A stretch of DNA of 6,253 nt from an uncultured Pelolinea sp. (GTDB taxonomy: Bacteria > Chloroflexota > Anaerolineae > Anaerolineales > Anaerolineaceae): contig CALGUJ010000168.1 in NCBI GenBank assembly GCA_937902055.1, positions 1 to 6,253 on the forward strand. The letters run 5' to 3'. Below are positions 1 through 5,108 of the stretch, one piece after another; the stretch's first letter is position 1; each line of letters starts with the position of its first letter. The position numbers were made by a program, and so were the translations under genes. Below the pieces are notes generated by a model. The model did no database searches, was not told where the DNA came from, and saw only the letters and a program-made list of their open reading frames with translations.

Positions 1-3000
1 TCGCCATGCTGGCTTCCTGCTCTGTTCAGGAAGCGCACGACATGGCGCTGATCGCGCAATCTGCCACCCTGAAATCGCGTGTGCCTTTCCTGCATTTCTT
101 TGATGGTTTCCGCACTTCCCATGAAGTGAACAAGCTGGAACTCCTCGACGAAGAAGCGATGCGCGAAATGATGGATGAGGATGCCATCGCTGCCCACCGC
201 GAGCGCGCTTTGAACCCCGATAAACCCGCCATCCGCGGCACCGCGCAGAATCCCGACACCTATTTCCAGGGCCGCGAGACCGTCAATCCTTTCTACGATG
301 AATGCGCTGAGATCACCCAGCAGGAAATGGATAAATTCGCCAAGCTGACCGGCCGCCAGTATCACCTGTTCGATTATGCCGGCGCCGCCGACGCGGAGCG
401 CGTGATTGTGATCATGGCTTCCGGCTCCGAGACCGTTGAAGAAACCGCGAAATTCCTCAATGCCAACGGCGAAAAGGTCGGCGTGGTGACGGTTCACCTC
501 TTCCGCCCCTTCATCCCTGCCAACCTGTTGAGCGCCCTGCCCAAGACTGTCAAGGCCATTGCCGTCCTGGACCGCACCAAGGAACCCGGCGCGGATGGCG
601 AGCCACTCTACAAGGATGTGGCTTCCGCCATCCTGGATGCTGTCAAGAAAGGCAGCGCGCCGTTTAGCGGCCAGCCGCTTGTTATCGGCGGACGCTATGG
701 CTTATCCTCCAAGGAATTCAACCCGGCCATGGTCAAGGCTGTCTTCGACGAATTGAAGAAAGATCAACCCAAGAATTCTTTCACGGTCGGCATCAACGAC
801 GACGTCACGCACACCAGCCTGGTTGTCGACCCTGAATTCTCGATTGAGGGCGATGAAACCATTCGCTGCGTATTCTTCGGCCTCGGTTCCGACGGCACCG
901 TCGGCGCCAACAAAAACTCCACCAAGATCATCGGCGAAGAAACCGGCAACTTCTCGCAGGGTTACTTCGTTTACGACTCCAAGAAATCCGGCGCCATGAC
1001 CATCTCGCACCTGCGCTTCGGCCCCAAACCCATCCGCGCCCCATACGTGATCGGCAACAACGACGCCAATTTTGTGGCCTGCCATCAATTCACCTTCCTG
1101 GAACAGGTCGACATGCTCAAGTACGTCAAGCCGGGTGGTATTTTCCTGCTGAATAGCATCTACGGCCCCGATAAAGTCTGGGAAAACTTGCCGCTTGAAG
1201 TGCAAAAAGCCATCATCGACAAAAAATTGAAGTTCTACATTATCGATGCTTACGAAGTCGCCAACAAAGCCGGCATGGGCGGCCGCATCAACACTATCAT
1301 GCAGACCTGCTTCTTCGCCATCAGCAACGTGCTGCCCAAAGATGAAGCCATCGCCGAGATCAAGAAATACATCAAGAAGACCTACGGCAAACGTGGTGAA
1401 AAAGTCGTCAACCAAAACTATGCCGCGGTGGATTCCTCGCTTGCCAATCTCTTTGAAGTGAAAGTTCCCGCCGCTGCCGACAGCAAAACCTCGCGCCGCG
1501 CGGCAGTTCCGGCCAACGCTCCTGCTTTCGTCAAAGAAGTTTTAGGCGCCATGATCTCCAAGGACGGCGACGATATTCCGGTCAGCAAAATGCCGGTGGA
1601 CGGCACCTATCCTTCCGGAACCACCCAGTGGGAAAAACGCAACATTGCCCTGGAAATCCCGGTCTGGAATCCGGAAGTCTGCATCCAATGCGGCAAATGC
1701 GCCTTCGTCTGCCCGCATGCGGTCATCCGCACCAAGGTCTACGATGCCGCGCTGCTCAAAGACGCCCCGCCCACCTTCAAATCGGTGGATGCCAAATTCA
1801 AGGAATTCCCCGGCGCCAAGTTCACCGTTCAGGTTTCTCCGGAAGATTGCACCGGCTGCAGCTTGTGCGTGCAGAACTGCCCCGCCAAGGATAAAGCCGA
1901 TCCTTCCCGCAAAGCCATCAACATGGCTCCCCAACCGGCTTTGCGTGAATCGGAAAGCAAGAACTGGGAATTCTTCTTCAACCTGCCCGATCCCGACCGC
2001 ACGGCTTTCGAACCGAACACGGTCAAGAATTCGCAATTGTTGCGCCCCTTGTTCGAGTTCTCGGGCGCTTGCGCCGGCTGCGGCGAAACGCCTTACGTCA
2101 AACTGCTCACCCAGCTCTTCGGCGATCATACCGTCATTGCCAACGCCACCGGTTGCTCCTCCATCTACGGCGGCAATATGCCCACTACACCCTACACCTT
2201 CAACAATGAAGGCCGCGGCCCTGTCTGGTCGAACTCGCTGTTCGAAGATAATGCGGAATTTGGCCTGGGTATGCGCCTGACCATCGACAAGCAGAATGAA
2301 TACGCGCGCGAACTGCTCAAGCGCATGTCCGCGGACTTGGGCGGCCAGCTTGTGGACGAGCTGCTCAACGCCGGACAAAACAACGACGCCGGCATCCATG
2401 CCCAGCGCGAACGCGTGGAAGTCCTGAAAAAGAAACTCAGCGGTATGAAGAGTTCGGAAGCCAAACAGCTGCTCGGCGTGGCCGATAAACTGGTGCGCAA
2501 ATCCGTCTGGATCATCGGCGGCGACGGTTGGGCTTACGATATCGGTTATGGCGGCCTGGATCACGTTTTGGCCACCGGCCGCAACGTGAATATCCTGGTG
2601 CTCGATACCGGCTTGTATTCCAACACCGGCGGTCAATCCTCCAAAGCCACTCCCCTGGGAGCGGTCGGTAAATTCTCCGCCAACGGTAAAGGCCTGCCCC
2701 GCAAAGACCTGGGCATGATTTCCATGACCTACGGCTATATCTATACCGCCCAGGTAGCCATGGGCGCTAGCGACATGCAAACCCTGCGCGCCTTCCGCGA
2801 AGCGGATGCCTACGATGGTCCTTCGTTGATCATTGCCTACAGCCACTGCATCAATCACGGTATCGATATGAAAACCGGCCTGGTGCAGCAAGACCTGGCA
2901 GTCAAATCCGGCATGTGGCCGCTCTACCGTTTCAATCCTGAACTGATCGAGCAGGGAAAGAACCCGCTGCAGTTGGATTACAAGGAACCCAGCATCCCGG

Positions 3001-3167
3001 TGAAAGACTTCGCCTATAACGAAACCCGCTTCCGCATGCTGGTGCAAGCCAACGAGGAACGCGCGGAGATGCTGCTCAAGCAATCGCAGCAGGACGTCAA
3101 GGATGTCTGGCGCAAATACAGCCAGCAAGCCGCGATGGATTACAGCAAGCCTGAAGCGGCCGAATAA
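1..3167 (+). CDS. nifJ: Pyruvate:ferredoxin (flavodoxin) oxidoreductase, 5'-truncated by window edge
   Basis: Single-chain cytoplasmic PFOR, which oxidises pyruvate with CoA to acetyl-CoA and CO2 and reduces ferredoxin or flavodoxin using thiamine diphosphate and three [4Fe-4S] clusters. Residues are counted from the ATG at 6. That ATG is internal: the frame is open to base 1 and the protein begins inside domain I (AMLASCSVQE, then HFFDGFRTSHE at 30-40), so roughly 150 N-terminal residues lie outside. Visible in order: transketolase-C-like domain II (about 131-250); gamma/CoA domain III (about 283-480, with GSDGTVGANKNS at 295-306); EKR linker (WEKR, 542-545); two-cluster ferredoxin domain with C559, C562, C565, C569 and C615, C618, C621, C625; and the thiamine diphosphate domain with proximal-cluster cysteines C689, C692, C717, C948, GDG at 839-841 and YSNTGGQ around N873. 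All expected cluster ligands are present. The C-terminus is short and lacks the extra domain VII of Desulfovibrio africanus PFOR. A strong terminator follows 5 bases after the stop. Paralogues acting on other 2-oxoacids are possible. Confidence 0.97.
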   Translation, partial: AMLASCSVQEAHDMALIAQSATLKSRVPFLHFFDGFRTSHEVNKLELLDEEAMREMMDEDAIAAHRERALNPDKPAIRGTAQNPDTYFQGRETVNPFYDECAEITQQEMDKFAKLTGRQYHLFDYAGAADAERVIVIMASGSETVEETAKFLNANGEKVGVVTVHLFRPFIPANLLSALPKTVKAIAVLDRTKEPGADGEPLYKDVASAILDAVKKGSAPFSGQPLVIGGRYGLSSKEFNPAMVKAVFDELKKDQPKNSFTVGINDDVTHTSLVVDPEFSIEGDETIRCVFFGLGSDGTVGANKNSTKIIGEETGNFSQGYFVYDSKKSGAMTISHLRFGPKPIRAPYVIGNNDANFVACHQFTFLEQVDMLKYVKPGGIFLLNSIYGPDKVWENLPLEVQKAIIDKKLKFYIIDAYEVANKAGMGGRINTIMQTCFFAISNVLPKDEAIAEIKKYIKKTYGKRGEKVVNQNYAAVDSSLANLFEVKVPAAADSKTSRRAAVPANAPAFVKEVLGAMISKDGDDIPVSKMPVDGTYPSGTTQWEKRNIALEIPVWNPEVCIQCGKCAFVCPHAVIRTKVYDAALLKDAPPTFKSVDAKFKEFPGAKFTVQVSPEDCTGCSLCVQNCPAKDKADPSRKAINMAPQPALRESESKNWEFFFNLPDPDRTAFEPNTVKNSQLLRPLFEFSGACAGCGETPYVKLLTQLFGDHTVIANATGCSSIYGGNMPTTPYTFNNEGRGPVWSNSLFEDNAEFGLGMRLTIDKQNEYARELLKRMSADLGGQLVDELLNAGQNNDAGIHAQRERVEVLKKKLSGMKSSEAKQLLGVADKLVRKSVWIIGGDGWAYDIGYGGLDHVLATGRNVNILVLDTGLYSNTGGQSSKATPLGAVGKFSANGKGLPRKDLGMISMTYGYIYTAQVAMGASDMQTLRAFREADAYDGPSLIIAYSHCINHGIDMKTGLVQQDLAVKSGMWPLYRFNPELIEQGKNPLQLDYKEPSIPVKDFAYNETRFRMLVQANEERAEMLLKQSQQDVKDVWRKYSQQAAMDYSKPEAAE

Positions 3168-3172
3168 AGATG

Positions 3173-3209
3173 AAAACATGCGAATGCAGCAGCATTCGCA
3201 TGTTTTTTT
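3173..3209 (+). terminator. Intrinsic terminator after nifJ
   Basis: Perfect 14-bp stem: AAAACATGCGAATG (3173-3186) pairs with CATTCGCATGTTTT (3193-3206). The loop is CAGCAG and could close by one more C-G pair to a tetraloop. Seven T follow (3203-3209). It starts 5 bases after the nifJ stop and ends 8 bases before the ribosome binding site of the next gene. It therefore sits between two same-strand genes, and some read-through is needed unless a promoter lies inside the end of nifJ. Confidence 0.9.
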
Positions 3210-3217
3210 ATCTATAC

Positions 3218-3223
3218 AAGGAG
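3218..3223 (+). promoter_or_regulatory. Ribosome binding site of the DHOD-like gene
   Basis: AAGGAG lies 5 bases before the ATG at 3229. It decides the start: the frame is open further upstream, to an ATG at 3103 inside nifJ, but that extension would run through the terminator hairpin and has no comparable site. Confidence 0.85.
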
Positions 3224-3228
3224 AAAAT

Positions 3229-4230
3229 ATGATTGACCTGAATGCAACCTACCTGGGGCTCAATTTGAAAAGCCCGTTGGTGGCATCAGCTTCGGTGCTT
3301 TCCAAAAAACTGGAAAACATCCGTAAGATGGAAGATGCCGGTTTGGGCGCGGTGGTGCTCTATTCATTATTCGAAGAAGAAGTCGATCACGAGAGCATTG
3401 AATTGAACTATTTCCTGAACCGCGGCACCGAGTCGTTTCCCGAAGCGATCACGTATTTTCCCGACTTGAATAATTACACCCTGCAAGCCGAGAAATACCT
3501 CGACCTCATCCGCGAAGCAAAAAAGAGCGTATCCATTCCGGTGATCGGCAGTCTCAATGGCGTCTCCACCGGCGGCTGGATCAAGTACGCGCGTCAGATC
3601 GAAGAAGCCGGCGCGGACGCGCTGGAATTGAACCTCTACTACGTCGCCTCCGATGCTCAAATTGACTGCCAAAGTCTTGAGCATGCCTATCTGGATGTGA
3701 TCAGCGCCATTCGCGCACAGATCCAAATCCCGCTGGCGGTAAAGTTAAGTCCGTTCTTCACCAGCCTGCCCAATTTCCTGCAAAAGATTTCCCAGGCCGG
3801 CGTTCAGGGCGCGGTGCTATTCAACCGTTTCTACCAACCTGATCTGGACATAGAAAATCTCGAAGTCCAGCCGTATTTGGAATTGAGCACCTCCTCCGAC
3901 CTGCTCCTGCCGCTGCGCTGGATCGCCATTTCCCATGGGCGCCTCCCGCTTGACCTGGCGCTCAGCAGCGGGGTTCATAACGGCAGGGATATGGTCAAAG
4001 CCATTATGGCAGGCGCCTCGGTGGTCATGGTGGCATCCGAAATGGTCGCCAGGGGCATCCCGCGCGCCGCGGAGATGCTGCAGGAATTCGAGCAGTGGAT
4101 CATGAAACATGATTATGCTTCTGCCAGTGAAATCCGCGGCATCCTCAGCCAGAAAAATGTCGCCAGTCCGGCCGTATTTGAACGCGCCAACTACATGAAA
4201 GCCCTGCGGCTGTTCGATGATCGCTTTTAG
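3229..4230 (+). CDS. Dihydroorotate dehydrogenase-like FMN/TIM-barrel protein
   Basis: A 333-residue cytoplasmic protein with the general plan of class 1 dihydroorotate dehydrogenases: N-terminal NLKSPLVASASVLSK (about 13-27), the barrel strand and Lys of VKLSPFF (K172), LFNRFYQPDLDIE starting just before N199, and a C-terminal phosphate-binding part (SSGVHNGRD at 246-254, then KAIMAGASVVMVAS). In true enzymes the active-site loop reads NLSCPN, with Cys (class 1) or Ser (class 2) as catalytic base. Here the aligned stretch is ELNLYYVASD (133-142), with no Cys or Ser at that position. I recall the same Tyr-Tyr pattern in the group usually annotated 'dihydroorotate dehydrogenase-like protein', so this is probably a family trait and not a mutation. 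I infer a flavoprotein oxidoreductase with another substrate or partner. Its position directly after nifJ suggests a link to 2-oxoacid or ferredoxin metabolism. No pyrimidine gene is nearby. The true substrate is unknown to me. Confidence 0.88.
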   Translation: MIDLNATYLGLNLKSPLVASASVLSKKLENIRKMEDAGLGAVVLYSLFEEEVDHESIELNYFLNRGTESFPEAITYFPDLNNYTLQAEKYLDLIREAKKSVSIPVIGSLNGVSTGGWIKYARQIEEAGADALELNLYYVASDAQIDCQSLEHAYLDVISAIRAQIQIPLAVKLSPFFTSLPNFLQKISQAGVQGAVLFNRFYQPDLDIENLEVQPYLELSTSSDLLLPLRWIAISHGRLPLDLALSSGVHNGRDMVKAIMAGASVVMVASEMVARGIPRAAEMLQEFEQWIMKHDYASASEIRGILSQKNVASPAVFERANYMKALRLFDDRF

Positions 4231-4235
4231 CGATC
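4219..4235 (+). other. Small hairpin across the stop codon
   Basis: GATCGC (4219-4224) and GCGATC (4230-4235) form a perfect 6-bp stem with loop TTTTA. The TAG stop (4228-4230) lies at its 3' side. There is no T-run directly after it, so it is not a standard terminator. It could protect the 3' end of the mRNA or be chance. Confidence 0.35.
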
Positions 4236-4249
4236 GGAATAACAATTTT

Positions 4250-4320
4250 CTCCCCTCTCCCTGAATATCCGCCGGACCTCGCATGAATGCTTCATCAGAG
4301 AGAGGGCCGGGGGTGAGGGC
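4250..4320. repeat. GC-rich palindromic intergenic repeat
   Basis: CCCTCTCCCTGA (4253-4264) is the inverted partner of TCAGAGAGAGGG (4295-4306), 12 bp with one mismatch. It is followed by CCGGGGGTGAGGG (4307-4319), whose GGGTGAGGG could pair with the same left arm as an alternative. Inside are two mini-stems, TCC-GCC-GGA (4268-4276) and ATGAA-TGC-TTCAT (4283-4295). From memory, CCCTCTCCC...GAGAGGGCCGGGGGTGAGGG is a dispersed element found between genes in many unrelated bacteria. Only one copy is in this window, so repetition was not verified here. Confidence 0.6.
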
Positions 4321-4344
4321 ATGTGAACGCTGAAAAGCACTAAT

Positions 4345-4377
4345 TAAAAATAAAATCCCCGGGATAATCCGGGGATT
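4345..4377 (-). terminator. Intrinsic terminator of the rpsU-infA operon
   Basis: Read on the minus strand, AATCCCCGG and CCGGGGATT (4354-4377) form a perfect 9-bp stem with loop ATTATC, followed by a T-rich tail (TTATTTTTAATTA). It begins 5 bases after the infA stop. On the plus strand the hairpin is followed by the weaker T-rich GATTTCATTCTTCT, so it may also stop transcripts arriving from the convergent DHOD-like gene. Confidence 0.85.
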
Positions 4378-4381
4378 GATT

Positions 4382-4639
4382 TCATTCTTCTGCTTCCTCT
4401 TCGGCGCCAGGAGTGCGAAGTTTCTTTTGCCGATAGGTGATTCTCGCGCGGGAAAGATCATAGGGTGACATTTCCATTCTCACGCGGTCACCCAATAAAA
4501 TGCGGATATAATAGCGGCGCATCTTGCCGGACAAATATGCCAAAACTTCATGGCCGTTATCCAGTTTGACGCGGAACTGTGTACCGGGCAACGCTTCGAC
4601 CACAGTACCATCTACCTGGATCTTATCCTCTTTTCCCAT
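4382..4639 (-). CDS. infA: Translation initiation factor IF-1
   Basis: An 85-residue cytoplasmic S1/OB-fold protein that binds the ribosomal A site region of the 30S subunit during initiation. The whole core is recognisable: [19 protein letters not shown], then [29 protein letters not shown] (44-53) and [14 protein letters not shown] (57-70), close to the classic 'SGKMRKNYIRI...GDKV...SPYDL' pattern. The family is usually about 72 residues; this one has a 15-residue tail (71-85), first basic and then ending in the acidic EEEAEE. The ATG start is supported by AAAGGAG (4644-4650) 4 bases upstream. It lies 32 bases after rpsU on the same strand with no promoter visible between, so the two are probably cotranscribed. 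A strong terminator follows. Confidence 0.97.
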   Translation of the reverse strand: MGKEDKIQVDGTVVEALPGTQFRVKLDNGHEVLAYLSGKMRRYYIRILLGDRVRMEMSPYDLSRARITYRQKKLRTPGAEEEAEE

Positions 4640-4643
4640 AAGA

Positions 4644-4650
4644 CTCCTTT
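4644..4650 (-). promoter_or_regulatory. Ribosome binding site of infA
   Basis: On the minus strand AAAGGAG stands 4 bases before the infA ATG, in the 32-base gap after rpsU. This lets infA be initiated independently on the shared mRNA. Confidence 0.8.
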
Positions 4651-4671
4651 CTGGTCCTGAACAGGCTATTT

Positions 4672-4872
4672 CTACCGGTCAGGTTTAATGTACTGACGGC
4701 GTTTCAACCTGCGCGCGGATTTCTTTTCTTCCATGCGGCGCGTCTCACTCTTGGAGATGAACCAGCGTTTCTTGCGTACGGTGCTCAGGATACCAGACCT
4801 TACCACTTTCTTGCGAAAGCGTCGTAGTAACTGATCTTGCGATTCGTTCGGTCGTAATACTACACTTGTCAC
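4672..4872 (-). CDS. rpsU: 30S ribosomal protein bS21
   Basis: A 66-residue, strongly basic protein of the small ribosomal subunit, located near the 3' end of 16S rRNA where mRNA and the anti-Shine-Dalgarno pair. The family pattern is clear: [26 protein letters not shown] (4-29), then [14 protein letters not shown] and a Lys/Arg-rich helix ([13 protein letters not shown]). Length is normal. The start is GTG (4870-4872), chosen because a near-ideal Shine-Dalgarno lies just upstream and the family begins with this residue pattern. It is the first gene of a two-gene unit with infA. The sequence upstream suggests expression from a consensus promoter through a leader with a terminator/antiterminator switch. 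Confidence 0.97.
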   Translation of the reverse strand: MTSVVLRPNESQDQLLRRFRKKVVRSGILSTVRKKRWFISKSETRRMEEKKSARRLKRRQYIKPDR

Positions 4873-4877
4873 TTGCT

Positions 4878-4887
4878 AATCACCTCC
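4878..4887 (-). promoter_or_regulatory. Extended Shine-Dalgarno of rpsU
   Basis: On the minus strand GGAGGTGATT ends 5 bases before the GTG start. It is complementary over all 10 bases to the usual bacterial 16S 3' tail (AAUCACCUCC), far longer than the infA site. It compensates for the GTG start and fixes it. The first two G of this site lie in the foot of the small stem at 4886-4902. Confidence 0.85.
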
Positions 4888-4902
4888 CTTCTTTCTGAAG
4901 GG
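4886..4902 (-). promoter_or_regulatory. Hairpin touching the rpsU Shine-Dalgarno
   Basis: On the minus-strand RNA CCCTTC (4902-4897) and GAAGGG (4891-4886) make a perfect 6-bp stem with loop AGAAA. Its 3' arm includes the first two G of the GGAGGTGATT site. It would partly hide the ribosome binding site in read-through transcripts. The stem is short, so a regulatory role is only inferred. Confidence 0.4.
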
Positions 4903-4915
4903 TACCGGGATTCAT

Positions 4916-4950
4916 AAAAAAACTCGACTGATTTACACATCAATCGAGTT
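4916..4950 (-). terminator. Intrinsic terminator in the rpsU leader (attenuator)
   Basis: On the minus-strand RNA AACTCGATTGAT (4950-4939) pairs with ATCAGTCGAGTT (4932-4921), 12 bp with one U-G wobble and loop GTGTAA. A run of seven U follows (4922-4916). The wobble is a real pair only in minus-strand RNA; it would be a C-A mismatch in plus-strand RNA, which supports the direction. It lies about 70 bases after the predicted transcription start and 43 bases before the rpsU start codon, so it can stop rpsU-infA transcripts early. It also stands downstream of the surface-protein gene and may end its read-through. Confidence 0.75.
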
Positions 4951-4972
4951 AATAAGCATTGAGTAAATCAGT
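4927..4972 (-). promoter_or_regulatory. Antiterminator pairing in the rpsU leader
   Basis: On the minus-strand RNA ACTGATTTAC (4972-4963) is the perfect 10-bp complement of GTAAATCAGT (4936-4927). The second segment includes half of the terminator's 3' arm and its loop, so the two structures exclude each other. The intervening 26 bases would form the loop and contain the terminator's 5' arm. This is the usual layout of a transcription attenuator. The signal that would choose between the folds is not apparent. Confidence 0.6.
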
Positions 4973-5024
4973 TTTGGAAGAGTTCTCTAATATGAGCCTC
5001 CCGGCAAATTTTTCGAACGAAACA

Positions 5025-5052
5025 ATTATACAACAAGCCTAAAAGATGTCAA
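5025..5052 (-). promoter_or_regulatory. Sigma70/sigmaA-type promoter of rpsU-infA
   Basis: On the minus strand TTGACA (5052-5047), a 16-base spacer, and TATAAT (5030-5025): both hexamers match the consensus exactly. The predicted start is near 5018, giving a leader of about 145 nt before the rpsU GTG. It lies in the non-coding gap after the surface-protein gene and points at rpsU, so it is the obvious promoter for this operon. Confidence 0.88.
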
Positions 5053-5108
5053 TCGATTGGTGCCGCCAGTGACAATTGATCTGCGAAAACCCTATCTTTT
5101 CACCACTC

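Noticed and set aside
1542..3179. Long open frame on the minus strand opposite nifJ (545 codons), with a similar one at 702-1415
   Set aside because: They lie opposite an unmistakable nifJ reading frame with all cofactor motifs, and their translations show no recognisable domain. They are shadows of biased codon use.
3170..3232. 20-codon open frame starting right after the nifJ stop, whose TGA overlaps the ATG of the DHOD-like gene
   Set aside because: It has no ribosome binding site and consists of the terminator hairpin itself; the ATGA overlap is probably chance.
3817..4461. Minus-strand open frame across the DHOD-like 3' end and the intergenic repeat
   Set aside because: It overlaps two real genes on different frames, and its middle is the translated repeat (the LTPGPL-type phrase familiar from this element). 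Not a gene.
4880..4915. Minus-strand 11-codon open frame (MNPGTLQKEGR) ending inside the rpsU Shine-Dalgarno
   Set aside because: Its ATG directly follows the U-run with no ribosome binding site; most likely chance.
4869..4940. Minus-strand 23-codon open frame in the rpsU leader (starts MCKSVEFF) whose TGA overlaps the rpsU GTG
   Set aside because: No Shine-Dalgarno before its ATG, and it runs through the terminator arm and U-run. A leader peptide is possible but not supported.
5052..5080. Inverted repeat ATCGATTG / CAATTGAT near the rpsU -35 box, considered as terminator of the surface-protein gene or an operator
   Set aside because: Imperfect 8-bp arms, a 13-base loop and no following T-run; too weak to call.
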